Source: JBHHXR01 sp046757205 | GTDB lineage: Bacteria > Pseudomonadota > Alphaproteobacteria > Rhodobacterales > Rhodobacteraceae | NCBI GenBank assembly: GCA_046757205.1 | Contig: JBHHXR010000006.1 | Span: 1 to 34,137, forward strand | DNA length: 34,137 nt | Direction: 5' to 3' | Part shown: one piece after another, positions 7,802 to 19,255 of the stretch | Numbering within the stretch: the stretch's first letter is position 1 | How the letters are laid out: every line of letters starts with the position of its first letter | Notes under the pieces: model-generated | Told to the model about the DNA's origin: nothing | What the model saw: the letters and a program-made list of their open reading frames with translations, nothing else | Database searches by the model: none | Position numbers and translations under genes: made by a program

Positions 7802-10461
7802 CGCTCGTCCTTCAGCAACTCGCGCAGTTCATAGACCAGCGCCAGCGCCTGTCGCGGGCTCAGTTCGTCTGGAAGAATATCGCGCAGCCGCGCCTCCACC
7901 TGCGAACGGCGCGGGTTGCGCGGGGCCTGCGCCGGCGCCGCCCCGAAAAGCGGCAGATCGTCGATCAGCGCGGCGGCGCGCGGCCCGGATTCGCGGTCGC
8001 CCTTTTCCAGCGCGCCGAGAACGGCCCGCGCCCGTTCCACAACCGCTTCCGGCAGGCCGGCAAGCCGCGCCACCTGCACGCCGTAGGAACGGTCGGCGGC
8101 GCCGTCACGCACTTCGTGCAGGAAAATGACGTCGCCTTCCCATTCCCGGACTGTCACGGTCGCGTTCCTGATCCCGTGCAGCTTGGCGGCGAGCGCCGTA
8201 AGTTCGTGGTAATGGGTTGCAAACAGGCACCGGCAGCCGTTGACGTCGTGCAGGTGTTCCAGCGTCGCCCAGGCGATGGACAACCCGTCATAGGTCGACG
8301 TGCCCCGGCCGATCTCGTCGAGTATGACGAAAGCGCGCGGCCCGGCCTGGTTGAGGATCGCCGCGGTTTCCACCATCTCCACCATGAAGGTGGAGCGGCC
8401 GCGGGCCAGATCGTCCGCCGCGCCGACCCGGCTGAACAGTTGATCGACGACGCCGACATGCGCGCGCTCGGCCGGCACGAACGAACCCATCTGCGCCAGC
8501 AGCGCGATCAGCGCGTTCTGCCGCAAAAAGGTGGACTTGCCGGACATGTTCGGTCCGGTCAGAAGCCATAACGGGCGGGCTCCGGGCCCCTCGGCGGTAA
8601 GATCGCAATCGTTGGCGACGAACGGGTTGCCGCCGGAATGCCGCAGCGCCTGTTCGACGACGGGGTGGCGGCCGGCAACCACCTCGAAGGCGCGCGAGGC
8701 ATCGACCTTGGGCCGCGTCCAGCCGTCGCCGGCCGCCAATTCGGCGAGCGCCGCCGCAAGGTCGGCCTCGGCAAGCGCCCGGGCGGCGGATGCAACCGCC
8801 GCGGCGCGGTCCAGAACCGCCTGGCGCAACACTTCGAAGATCCCGTTTTCCAGCTCCACCGCCCTGGTCCCGGCATTGAGTATTCGGGTTTCGGTTTCGG
8901 CCAGTTCCGCCGTCGTGAAACGCACCGAGTTGGCCGTCGTCTGACGGTGGATGAACTGCCGGTTCAGCGGTTCGGCCATCATTCTTGCGGCATGCGTCGC
9001 GGTGGTTTCGACGAAATATCCCAGCACGTTGTTGTGGCGGACCTTCAGGCTGGCGATGCCGGTTTCCCGCACGTACTCGGCCTGCATCGCCGCGATCACG
9101 CTGCGGCCCTCGTCGCGCAGCCTGCGCGCCTCGTCGAGGGCGCCGTCGTGTCCGGGGGCGACGAACCCGCCTTCCCGCTTCAGCACAGGCGGTTCGGCTA
9201 CCAGCGCCGCGTCGAGCAGCGACGCCAGATCCTCGTGCCCTTCCAGGAGCGCGCGGCACGCCATGATGCCCTCGGGCGCTTCCGGATCGGCCAGCAGGCG
9301 GGAAATGGACGCGCCCTGCGTCAGCCCGTCGCGAATCGCCGCGAGGTCGCGGGGTCCGCCACGATCCAGCCCCAGCCGCGACAGCGCCCGCTCGATGTCC
9401 GGGGTCTTTCGCAAAGCCTCGCGCAGGTCAGCGGCGGTGTCGCGGTGCGATACGAAATACTCCGTGAAATCGAGCCGCTCACCGATCGCCCGGGTATCGG
9501 TCAGCGGGCTGTTCAGGCGCGCCTCCAGAAGCCGGGCCCCGGCGCCGGTGACGGACCGGTCGATCGTGTTCAGGAGCGAGCCTTCGCGCGGCCCTGAAAG
9601 GCTGCGCGTCAGTTCCAGATTGCGCCGCGTCGCCGCGTCGATTTCCATGACGCCGCCGGCGGTTTCCTGCACCGGCGGGCGAAGCAGCGGCACCCGGCCG
9701 CGTTGGGTGATCTGCAGGTAGTCCACCAGCCCGCCGAGCGCCGCCAGTTCCGGCCGCCCGAAGGCGCCGAAGGCGTCGAGCGAGGCAACGTCGAACAGGC
9801 GGCACAGGCGTCCGGCGGCTGCCGTCGAATCGAAGCTGGCGCCGGAAAGCGGCGTCAGGGCCGCTCCGGTTTCTTCGGCAAGCTCCCGCAAACCGCCGGC
9901 AGAGCTTTCGGCGGCCAACAGCTCGCGCGGCGACAGGCGCGCCAGCAACGGGGCAAGGGCAACGCGGGGGCAGACGACGACATGAAGCTCGCCGGTCGAG
10001 ACGTCGGACCAGGCGACGGCGCCTTCGCCGCGTACCTCCGCCCATGCCGCCAGATAGTTGTGCCGCCTTGCCTCCAGCAGGCTGTCCTCGGTCAGCGTTC
10101 CGGGCGTGACGAGCCTGACCACGTCGCGCTTGACGACCGCCTTGGAGCCCCTTTTCTTCGCCTCCGCGGGATTTTCGAGCTGTTCGCACACGGCGACGCG
10201 GAAACCCTTGCGGATCAGCGTCAGCAGATAGCCCTCGGCGGCGTGGTGCGGCACGCCGCACATGGCGATGTCCCGGCCCATGTGTTTGCCGCGCTTGGTC
10301 AGCGCTATGTCGAGCGCCGCCGCGGCGGCCTCGGCATCCCCGAAGAACATCTCGTAGAAGTCGCCCATGCGGTAGAACAGCAGCGCATCGGGATAACGCG
10401 CCTTGATCTCAAGGTACTGCGCCATCATGGGCGTGGCGGTCGTGCTGCCGTCGGCGGGCAT
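7795..10461 (-). CDS. mutS: DNA mismatch repair protein MutS
   Basis: ATPase that recognises mismatches and small loops and recruits MutL. The N-terminal mismatch-binding domain has LLFYRMGDFYEMFF, with the F-x-E mismatch-contact residues in FYE, and ALTKRGKHMGRDIAMCGVPHH. The clamp and lever domains fill the middle. The ATPase has Walker A TGPNMSGKSTFLRQN near residue 640, and FVILDEIGRGTSTYDGLS with the Walker B acidic residues. From the ATG at 10459-10461 the protein is 888 residues. An in-frame ATG at 10510-10512 would add 17 residues, but neither start has a clear ribosome-binding site and the extra residues look unconserved. It is transcribed divergently from mbfA and converges on grpE. 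No frameshift is seen. Confidence 0.95.
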   Translation of the reverse strand: MPADGSTTATPMMAQYLEIKARYPDALLFYRMGDFYEMFFGDAEAAAAALDIALTKRGKHMGRDIAMCGVPHHAAEGYLLTLIRKGFRVAVCEQLENPAEAKKRGSKAVVKRDVVRLVTPGTLTEDSLLEARRHNYLAAWAEVRGEGAVAWSDVSTGELHVVVCPRVALAPLLARLSPRELLAAESSAGGLRELAEETGAALTPLSGASFDSTAAAGRLCRLFDVASLDAFGAFGRPELAALGGLVDYLQITQRGRVPLLRPPVQETAGGVMEIDAATRRNLELTRSLSGPREGSLLNTIDRSVTGAGARLLEARLNSPLTDTRAIGERLDFTEYFVSHRDTAADLREALRKTPDIERALSRLGLDRGGPRDLAAIRDGLTQGASISRLLADPEAPEGIMACRALLEGHEDLASLLDAALVAEPPVLKREGGFVAPGHDGALDEARRLRDEGRSVIAAMQAEYVRETGIASLKVRHNNVLGYFVETTATHAARMMAEPLNRQFIHRQTTANSVRFTTAELAETETRILNAGTRAVELENGIFEVLRQAVLDRAAAVASAARALAEADLAAALAELAAGDGWTRPKVDASRAFEVVAGRHPVVEQALRHSGGNPFVANDCDLTAEGPGARPLWLLTGPNMSGKSTFLRQNALIALLAQMGSFVPAERAHVGVVDQLFSRVGAADDLARGRSTFMVEMVETAAILNQAGPRAFVILDEIGRGTSTYDGLSIAWATLEHLHDVNGCRCLFATHYHELTALAAKLHGIRNATVTVREWEGDVIFLHEVRDGAADRSYGVQVARLAGLPEAVVERARAVLGALEKGDRESGPRAAALIDDLPLFGAAPAQAPRNPRRSQVEARLRDILPDELSPRQALALVYELRELLKDERP

Positions 10462-10579
10462 GGCGGTTTCTTGTTGCGTCGGTCGGGTTCCGGTGTCCCT
10501 AACATGCCGCATAGCGGAGGGGAACCGAGCGCGGCAACAACGCCCCTTGTGGCGCTCCGGATGGACGCTTAGATTGTTC

Positions 10580-10596
10580 GCCCGGGAGCAACGGGC
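10580..10596 (+). other. Small hairpin around the mbfA ribosome-binding site
   Basis: GCCCG (10580-10584) and CGGGC (10592-10596) flank the loop GGAGCAA, which contains the GGAG Shine-Dalgarno sequence, and the second arm touches the ATG at 10597. A weak promoter match upstream, TTGTGG (10547-10552) and TTAGAT (10569-10574), would start transcription near 10581 and might remove the first arm. A regulatory role is therefore only a possibility. Confidence 0.3.
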
Positions 10597-11574
10597 ATGT
10601 TTCAGTCACTTACAAACCGACGCCATTTCAATGATTTGAGCGAAAAGGAAATCCTTGCGCTGGCGATATCGTCGGAAGAGGACGACGCGAGGATCTACGG
10701 GACCTACGCCGGCCAGTTGCGCTCCGACTACCCGGCCAGCGCCGAGATCTTCGACACCATGGTCGAAGAGGAAAAGGAACACCGCAACCGCCTGATCGAA
10801 CGGTTCAAGGAACGGTTCGGCGATATCATCCCGCTGATTCGGCGCGAGCACGTCGCCGGCTTCTACAGCCGCCGCCCGGTCTGGCTCGTCGGCAATCTCG
10901 GGCTCGACCGCATCCGCGCAGAGGCGCGCAAGATGGAGATGGACGCGCATAATTTCTACCTTGCCGCGGCGCAGCGAAGTTCCGACCCGGACACCAGAAA
11001 ACTTCTCGGCGAGCTTGCCGCGGCCGAGGGCAAGCACGAGGCCAGGGCGGCGGCGATCACCGAAGGCGTGCGCAACAGCGAGGCAGGCGGCGATGAAACG
11101 TCGGCCGCGCACAGGCAGTTCATCCTGACCTGGGTGCAGCCCGGCCTCGCCGGCCTGATGGACGGTTCGGTCTCGACACTGGCGCCGATCTTCGCCGTCG
11201 CTTTCGCGACCCACGATCCGGGCACGACGTTTCTCGTCGGCCTCGCCGCATCCGTCGGCGCAGGCATTTCGATGGGGTTCACCGAAGCGGCGCATGACGA
11301 CGGCGTGATTTCCGGGCGCGGTTCGCCGATCAAGCGCGGATTCGCATCCGGCATCATGACTGCAATCGGCGGCCTCGGCCATGCGCTGCCCTACCTGATC
11401 CCGCATTTCTGGACGGCGACGTCGATTGCCTTCGCTGTCGTCTTCGTCGAGCTGTGGGCGATTGCGTGGATACAGAACCGCTTCATGGAGACGCCGTATC
11501 TGCGCGCCGTCGTTCAGGTTGTCGTCGGTGGCGGCCTCGTTCTGGCGGCAGGCATCCTGATCGGCGGAGGTTAG
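10597..11574 (+). CDS. mbfA: Er-VIT family membrane iron exporter, MbfA-like (ferritin-like domain fused to VIT domain)
   Basis: The protein has two parts. Residues 1-150 form a ferritin-like (erythrin) four-helix domain with diiron-type ligands: E27/E28, E59-x-x-H62 in EEEKEH, ARKMEMDAHNFY and AAAEGKHEA. Residues 160-325 form a VIT1/CCC1-like membrane domain (WVQPGLAGLMDGSVSTLAPIF, GLAASVGAGISMGFTEA, and three later hydrophobic segments). This fusion is the membrane-bound ferritin A architecture described in Bradyrhizobium and Agrobacterium. There it exports iron from the cytoplasm and protects against iron and peroxide stress, under control of the Irr regulator. No obvious Irr (ICE) box is seen upstream here. 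The 325-residue length fits. The gene stands alone, divergent from mutS. Confidence 0.9.
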   Translation: MFQSLTNRRHFNDLSEKEILALAISSEEDDARIYGTYAGQLRSDYPASAEIFDTMVEEEKEHRNRLIERFKERFGDIIPLIRREHVAGFYSRRPVWLVGNLGLDRIRAEARKMEMDAHNFYLAAAQRSSDPDTRKLLGELAAAEGKHEARAAAITEGVRNSEAGGDETSAAHRQFILTWVQPGLAGLMDGSVSTLAPIFAVAFATHDPGTTFLVGLAASVGAGISMGFTEAAHDDGVISGRGSPIKRGFASGIMTAIGGLGHALPYLIPHFWTATSIAFAVVFVELWAIAWIQNRFMETPYLRAVVQVVVGGGLVLAAGILIGGG

Positions 11575-11698
11575 CGGAAATGCGAGAGCGCCGGGCGGCC
11601 GGGCCCGGCCTCGCTTGCCGCCTTACCGGTGAAGCGGTAACCATGGCATGCAAGAGATGCCTTCCAGCGAACGCGGAAGGGAAAAGGGGAGGATCACG

Positions 11699-13954
<2,256 letters not shown>

Positions 13955-13982
13955 CAGCGGGCGCCCGCGCCCGGCGCCGCGC

Positions 13983-15131
13983 TCAGCCCTTCATCCCCTC
14001 CCAGAAACCTTTGACGCGGGCGAAGAAGTCCTGGCTGGCCGGGTGGTTGTCCTTGGAGATTTCCTCGAAGCGGCGCAGCAGGTCCTTCTGCTCGGCCGTC
14101 AGGTTGACCGGCGTTTCGATGGCAAGCTCGATATAGAGATCCCCGATGCCGCTGCCGCGCAGCGTCGGCATGCCCTTGCCGCGCAGCCGCAACTGCTTGC
14201 CGGACTGGGCGCCCGGCGGAACCCTGACGCGCGTGCGGCCGCCGTCCAGCGTCGGCGCCTCGATGTCGCCGCCCAGCGCCGCGGTGGTCATCGATACGGG
14301 GATCCGGCAATAAAGGTTCTGGCCATCGCGCTCGAAGATCGGGTGCGGCGCCACCTCTATGAAAATGTAGAGATCGCCGGGCGGGCCGCCCCGCATGCCC
14401 GCTTCGCCCTCGCCGGCCAGCCGGATGCGGGTCCCGGTTTCCACGCCGGCCGGAATGTTGACGTTGAGCGTGCGGTCCTTCTGCACCCGTCCGGCCCCGG
14501 CGCAGGAGCGGCAGGGATTCTGGATGATCTGGCCGCGCCCCGAGCACGTCGGGCAGGTCCGTTCGACGGTGAAGAAGCCCTGTTGCGCGCGCACCTTGCC
14601 CATCCCCGAGCAGGTCGGGCATGTGCTGGGTTCCGCGCCGCCTTCCGCGCCGGTGCCGTTGCAGCCATCGCAGGCCACTGATCCGGGAACCGAAATCGTC
14701 GCCTGCTTGCCGCCGTAGGCCTCTTCGAGAGTGACGCGCAGGTTGTAGCGCAGATCGGACCCGCGAGTGGCGCGCTGCTGGCCGCCGCGCCGCCCGCCGC
14801 CCATGAAATCGCCGAACAGGTCGTCGAAGACATCCGAGAACGCGGAGGCGAAGTCGCCATGGCCATGGCCGCGGTGAAAACCGCTTGCGCTGGCGCCGTT
14901 GCCGCCCTCGAACGCGGCATGGCCGAACCGGTCGTAGGCGGCTTTCTTCTCGGCGTCCTTCAGAATGTCGTAGGCTTCGTTTACTTCCTTGAACTGGTCT
15001 TCGGCGGTCGGGTCGTCCTTGTTCCGATCAGGATGCAGTGCCTTGGCCTTCTGGCGGTACGCTCTTTTCAGCTCCTCCGGCGAAGCGCCCCTTTTCGCGC
15101 CCAGAACGTCGTAATAGTCACGCTTTGCCAT
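13983..15131 (-). CDS. dnaJ: Chaperone protein DnaJ (Hsp40)
   Basis: J-domain co-chaperone that delivers clients to DnaK and triggers its ATPase. It has 382 residues, a full type I DnaJ. The J domain carries HPD at residues 33-35 in LHPDRNKDD. A Gly/Phe-rich linker (FHRGHGHGDF, FMGGGRRGGQQ) follows. Four zinc-binding repeats are visible: CDGCNGTG, CPTCSGMG, CPTCSGRG and CRSCAGAG. The C-terminal substrate-binding domains include GDLYIFIEVAPHPIFERDG. It is downstream of dnaK in the same operon, 74 bases away, with a strong hairpin between. It converges on maeB. Confidence 0.97.
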   Translation of the reverse strand: MAKRDYYDVLGAKRGASPEELKRAYRQKAKALHPDRNKDDPTAEDQFKEVNEAYDILKDAEKKAAYDRFGHAAFEGGNGASASGFHRGHGHGDFASAFSDVFDDLFGDFMGGGRRGGQQRATRGSDLRYNLRVTLEEAYGGKQATISVPGSVACDGCNGTGAEGGAEPSTCPTCSGMGKVRAQQGFFTVERTCPTCSGRGQIIQNPCRSCAGAGRVQKDRTLNVNIPAGVETGTRIRLAGEGEAGMRGGPPGDLYIFIEVAPHPIFERDGQNLYCRIPVSMTTAALGGDIEAPTLDGGRTRVRVPPGAQSGKQLRLRGKGMPTLRGSGIGDLYIELAIETPVNLTAEQKDLLRRFEEISKDNHPASQDFFARVKGFWEGMKG

Positions 15132-15156
15132 CGTCGGAACGTCCTTTTCGAACGGT

Positions 15157-15190
15157 GAAACCGGCCCGCCGGAAACCGCGGGCCGGTTTC
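15157..15190 (-). terminator. Strong hairpin in the dnaK-dnaJ spacer
   Basis: GAAACCGGCCCGC (15157-15169) and GCGGGCCGGTTTC (15178-15190) pair perfectly over 13 bases around an eight-base loop. No T-run follows on the transcript strand, so it is more likely a partial terminator, or a 3' end that protects dnaK mRNA and sets a lower dnaJ level, than a full stop. The stem is certain; the function is inferred. Confidence 0.6.
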
Positions 15191-15205
15191 ATCTTCTGTC
15201 GGCGG

Positions 15206-17119
<1,914 letters not shown>

Positions 17120-17163
17120 TCGCTTTTCCTTTCCGGCGGCGATTTCAGGAACCGGACCCTCAC

Positions 17164-17187
17164 TAGGCCCCCGGCCCCTATCCCAAG
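17164..17187 (-). promoter_or_regulatory. Candidate heat-shock (RpoH-type) promoter for dnaK
   Basis: On the minus strand, CTTG (17187-17184) and CCTA (17167-17164) are separated by 16 bases. This partly matches the alphaproteobacterial heat-shock sigma pattern CTTG-N16 to 18-CYTAT. Transcription would start near 17155, giving a leader of about 36 bases. The -10 match is incomplete, so confidence is limited. Confidence 0.4.
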
Positions 17188-17231
17188 GTCGGATTTGCAC
17201 GCAGAACGCGCACGAAACCGGTTCTGCGGGC

Positions 17232-17260
17232 TATATAGGGTTGTGACTCGGGCCACGCAA
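17232..17260 (-). promoter_or_regulatory. Candidate upstream promoter for dnaK
   Basis: On the minus strand, TTGCGT (17260-17255) and TATATA (17237-17232) are separated by 17 bases, a good sigma-70 layout. The same segment reads CCTATAT at the -10 with GTTG upstream, so it could also be used by the heat-shock sigma factor. The resulting leader would be about 105 bases and contains the inverted repeat GCAGAAC/GTTCTGC (17201-17227). Confidence 0.5.
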
Positions 17261-17297
17261 CCTTGCTGAACTGGCACGAAGAAGGAAAATCGCGCAA

Positions 17298-17903
17298 ATG
17301 GCCGGCGCTTTGAAGATTGAAGGATTCGATATCCACAAGGGTTTGATTCCGCCCGCCGAACAGCGGGCGATGGCCGGCGATATCTTCGAGGTCATCGCGC
17401 AGGCCCCGCTGTTCTCTCCGCAGACGCGCTGGGGAAAGAGGATGAGCGTGCGGATGACGTCGGCAGGCCGCTATGGCTGGTACTCCGACCGGGCGGGCTA
17501 CCGCTACATCGAAACCCATCCCGACGGCGGGCCGTGGCCGCCGATCCCTCGTAGCGTTCTCAGTGTCTGGAAGGCGCTGGTCGGCGGCGCCCGCGAGCCC
17601 GATTGCTGCCTGATAAACTGCTACGGCGAGAACGCGCGAATGGGGCTGCACCAGGACCGGGACGAAGCCGACTTCGCGTGGCCCGTGCTGTCGATTTCGC
17701 TGGGCGACACGTGCATATTCCGCATGGGCGGGACGCGGCGACAGGACCCGACGACATCCATGCCGCTGGAAAGCGGCGATGTGGTGGTGATCGGCGGCGC
17801 GGCGCGGCTGGCGTTTCATGGCGTGGACCGCATCCGGTTCGGAAGTTCCAGGCTCTTGCCGGGCGGCGGACGGATCAACCTGACGCTCAGGGTCGTTGAC
17901 TGA
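17298..17903 (+). CDS. alkB: AlkB-type alpha-ketoglutarate-dependent DNA repair dioxygenase
   Basis: Fe(II)/2-oxoglutarate dioxygenase that removes 1-methyladenine and 3-methylcytosine lesions by oxidative demethylation. It has 201 residues, close to the family length. The iron ligands are H118 and D120 in GLHQDRDE, with the distal H174 in AFHGVDR. The 2-oxoglutarate-binding arginines are R192 and R198 in RINLTLR. The preceding INCYGENARMGLHQD is the bacterial AlkB hallmark. AAGGAAA sits eight bases before the ATG. It is a single gene divergent from dnaK and convergent with a thioesterase gene five bases away. There is no Ada-like regulator in the window. Confidence 0.93.
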   Translation: MAGALKIEGFDIHKGLIPPAEQRAMAGDIFEVIAQAPLFSPQTRWGKRMSVRMTSAGRYGWYSDRAGYRYIETHPDGGPWPPIPRSVLSVWKALVGGAREPDCCLINCYGENARMGLHQDRDEADFAWPVLSISLGDTCIFRMGGTRRQDPTTSMPLESGDVVVIGGAARLAFHGVDRIRFGSSRLLPGGGRINLTLRVVD

Positions 17904-17908
17904 CTGCC

Positions 17909-18286
17909 CTACGGCAGCGGCCGTTTCCTTCCGCTTTCGTCGACGGCCACGAAGATGAACTTCGCCTCGGTCACCTTCAGGCGCCGGGCCTCTGGCTGGC
18001 GGGTGACCCAGACTTCAACGGCGACGGTCATCGAGGTGGTGCCTTCATCGACGAGATCGGAGTAGAGCGATACCACATCGCCGACATTGACCGGACGGTG
18101 AAACGTCATTGCCTCGACCGCCACCGTCGCGACGCGCCCGCGCGCCCGGCTGCGGGCGAGAACCGAGGCACCAAGGTCCATCTGCGCCATCAGCCAGCCG
18201 CCGAAAATGTCACCATTGGCGTTGGTGTCCGCCGGCATGGCGATGGTCTGCAGGGTGATTTGCCCGCGTGGCCCGGTGCTGGTCAT
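17909..18286 (-). CDS. YciA-like hotdog-fold acyl-CoA thioesterase
   Basis: Small thioesterase of 125 residues with the single hotdog-domain signature: TIAMPADTNANGDIFGGWL, where the N-x-N-G-D-I-F-G-G box carries the catalytic acidic residue, followed by MAQMDLGASVLAR and AVEAMTFHRPVNVGDVV. Members hydrolyse acyl-CoAs in the cytoplasm; the substrate cannot be told from sequence. A good ribosome-binding site (GGTAAGGG) precedes the ATG. It begins 13 bases after the permease stop, so it is probably co-transcribed with that gene, though a functional link is not obvious. A short CTGCC/GGCAG stem (17904-17917) covers the junction with alkB. Confidence 0.88.
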   Translation of the reverse strand: MTSTGPRGQITLQTIAMPADTNANGDIFGGWLMAQMDLGASVLARSRARGRVATVAVEAMTFHRPVNVGDVVSLYSDLVDEGTTSMTVAVEVWVTRQPEARRLKVTEAKFIFVAVDESGRKRPLP

Positions 18287-18299
18287 GCCCTTACCGCCG

Positions 18300-19127
18300 T
18301 CAAATCTGCCGTTTCCCCCAACTCAGGCTCATGTTCTTGCGCAACGAGAAGTCGGCCATCAGCCCGATGGTGATCACGACGACAGTGAAGTAGATCGGGT
18401 ACTCGATATTGGTGTAGCGCGGATAATAGTTGATGAACGCCTCGCCTCGCGACTGGTCGATGGCGTGAAACAGCGGGTTCCAGGAAAACCATTTTGCCAT
18501 TGTCGCTCCCATGAAGTTCGCCGGCAGCATCTTGCCGCTGGTGATCATGTTGGCGCGCCGGTAGAACGCCGCGAACATCGGTATCAGGCGCGGAAAAAAC
18601 GGCTTCAACACGCGGAAAATCAACCCGATCGCCACACCGCTGGACCACGCCAGCAGGAAGGGCAGCACCATGCCGCCCGGGTTTGCATAGTCCAGCCCGC
18701 CGCGCAGCACATGAACCGCGAACAGGACAAGGAACATGCTGAGCGTCTGCAGGTAGAGCACCGAGAACGCGGTCGAGGCGATGGCGATGACCGAATTCAT
18801 CGGCGGATGCTTCATCATCGGCCCGATCGGCGTTTCCGCCGTCATCACCCGCCTGATCGCCAGATTGTGCGTGAGAAACAGAAAAATGCCGGTCAGCAGG
18901 TAGACCACGAAATCACCGCGAATGACCAGATGACGAAGCTGCAGGGTTTCGTACATCAGGTAGAAAACCGCGAGCATGATCAGGCTCATCGATACCGAAT
19001 AAAGCAGCCCCAGCGTCGCGCCGCCGCTTTGCTTGCGGACCGCGCGGACGACATTGTGGTAGATAAGTTCGCCGACACTGAACGCGGAATCGACGAGTGA
19101 CCGGTTGCGCTCGGTGACGGTGATCAT
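18300..19127 (-). CDS. ABC-2 type polysaccharide export permease, KpsM-like
   Basis: Integral membrane protein of 275 residues with about six hydrophobic segments, for example TLGLLYSVSMSLIMLAVFYL, FVVYLLTGIFLFL, MVLPFLLAWSSGVAIGLIF and YFTVVVITIGLMA. The late motif KWFSWNPLFHAIDQSRGEAF matches the WNPLxHxIxxxR block of capsule and O-antigen ABC permeases (KpsM/Wzm group). Such permeases export lipid-linked polysaccharide across the inner membrane together with an ATPase (KpsT/Wzt). No matching ATPase is present in the window; the only ABC ATPase here is LptB. It is divergent from the cysQ-kdsB-glycosyltransferase run, which probably makes its cargo. The family call is good; the cargo is inferred. 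Confidence 0.82.
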   Translation of the reverse strand: MITVTERNRSLVDSAFSVGELIYHNVVRAVRKQSGGATLGLLYSVSMSLIMLAVFYLMYETLQLRHLVIRGDFVVYLLTGIFLFLTHNLAIRRVMTAETPIGPMMKHPPMNSVIAIASTAFSVLYLQTLSMFLVLFAVHVLRGGLDYANPGGMVLPFLLAWSSGVAIGLIFRVLKPFFPRLIPMFAAFYRRANMITSGKMLPANFMGATMAKWFSWNPLFHAIDQSRGEAFINYYPRYTNIEYPIYFTVVVITIGLMADFSLRKNMSLSWGKRQI

Positions 19128-19255
19128 CCTGCCCCTGCCTGCCTTCCGCGCCGCCCGATTGCCCGAAATCAGCCCTTGCCGATCCTATTCGGCGCTTTAA
19201 ACAGAGCTTATGGCGCGAGGCCACAAACCGTCAACAACCGTGCAGGGGCAGGATG
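19125..19255. repeat. 14-base inverted repeat spanning the two divergent start codons, with the intergenic region between
   Basis: GCAGGGGCAGGATG occurs at 19242-19255 on the plus strand (cysQ start) and exactly mirrored at 19125-19138 (permease start on the minus strand). Each copy contains the ribosome-binding site and ATG of its gene. The 103 bases between must hold both promoters. Only weak elements are seen there, for example TTGCCG near 19176 and TTTAAA near 19196, with poor spacing. Confidence 0.7.

Noticed and set aside
10462..10512. 17-residue N-terminal extension of MutS from the ATG at 10510-10512
   Set aside because: There is no ribosome-binding site and the residues look unconserved; kept only as an alternative start.
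17132..17156. RNA-thermometer-like helix (TCCGG/CCGGA) upstream of the dnaK ribosome-binding site
   Set aside because: Only five base pairs, the Shine-Dalgarno is outside the helix, and the nearer promoter would start transcription inside it.
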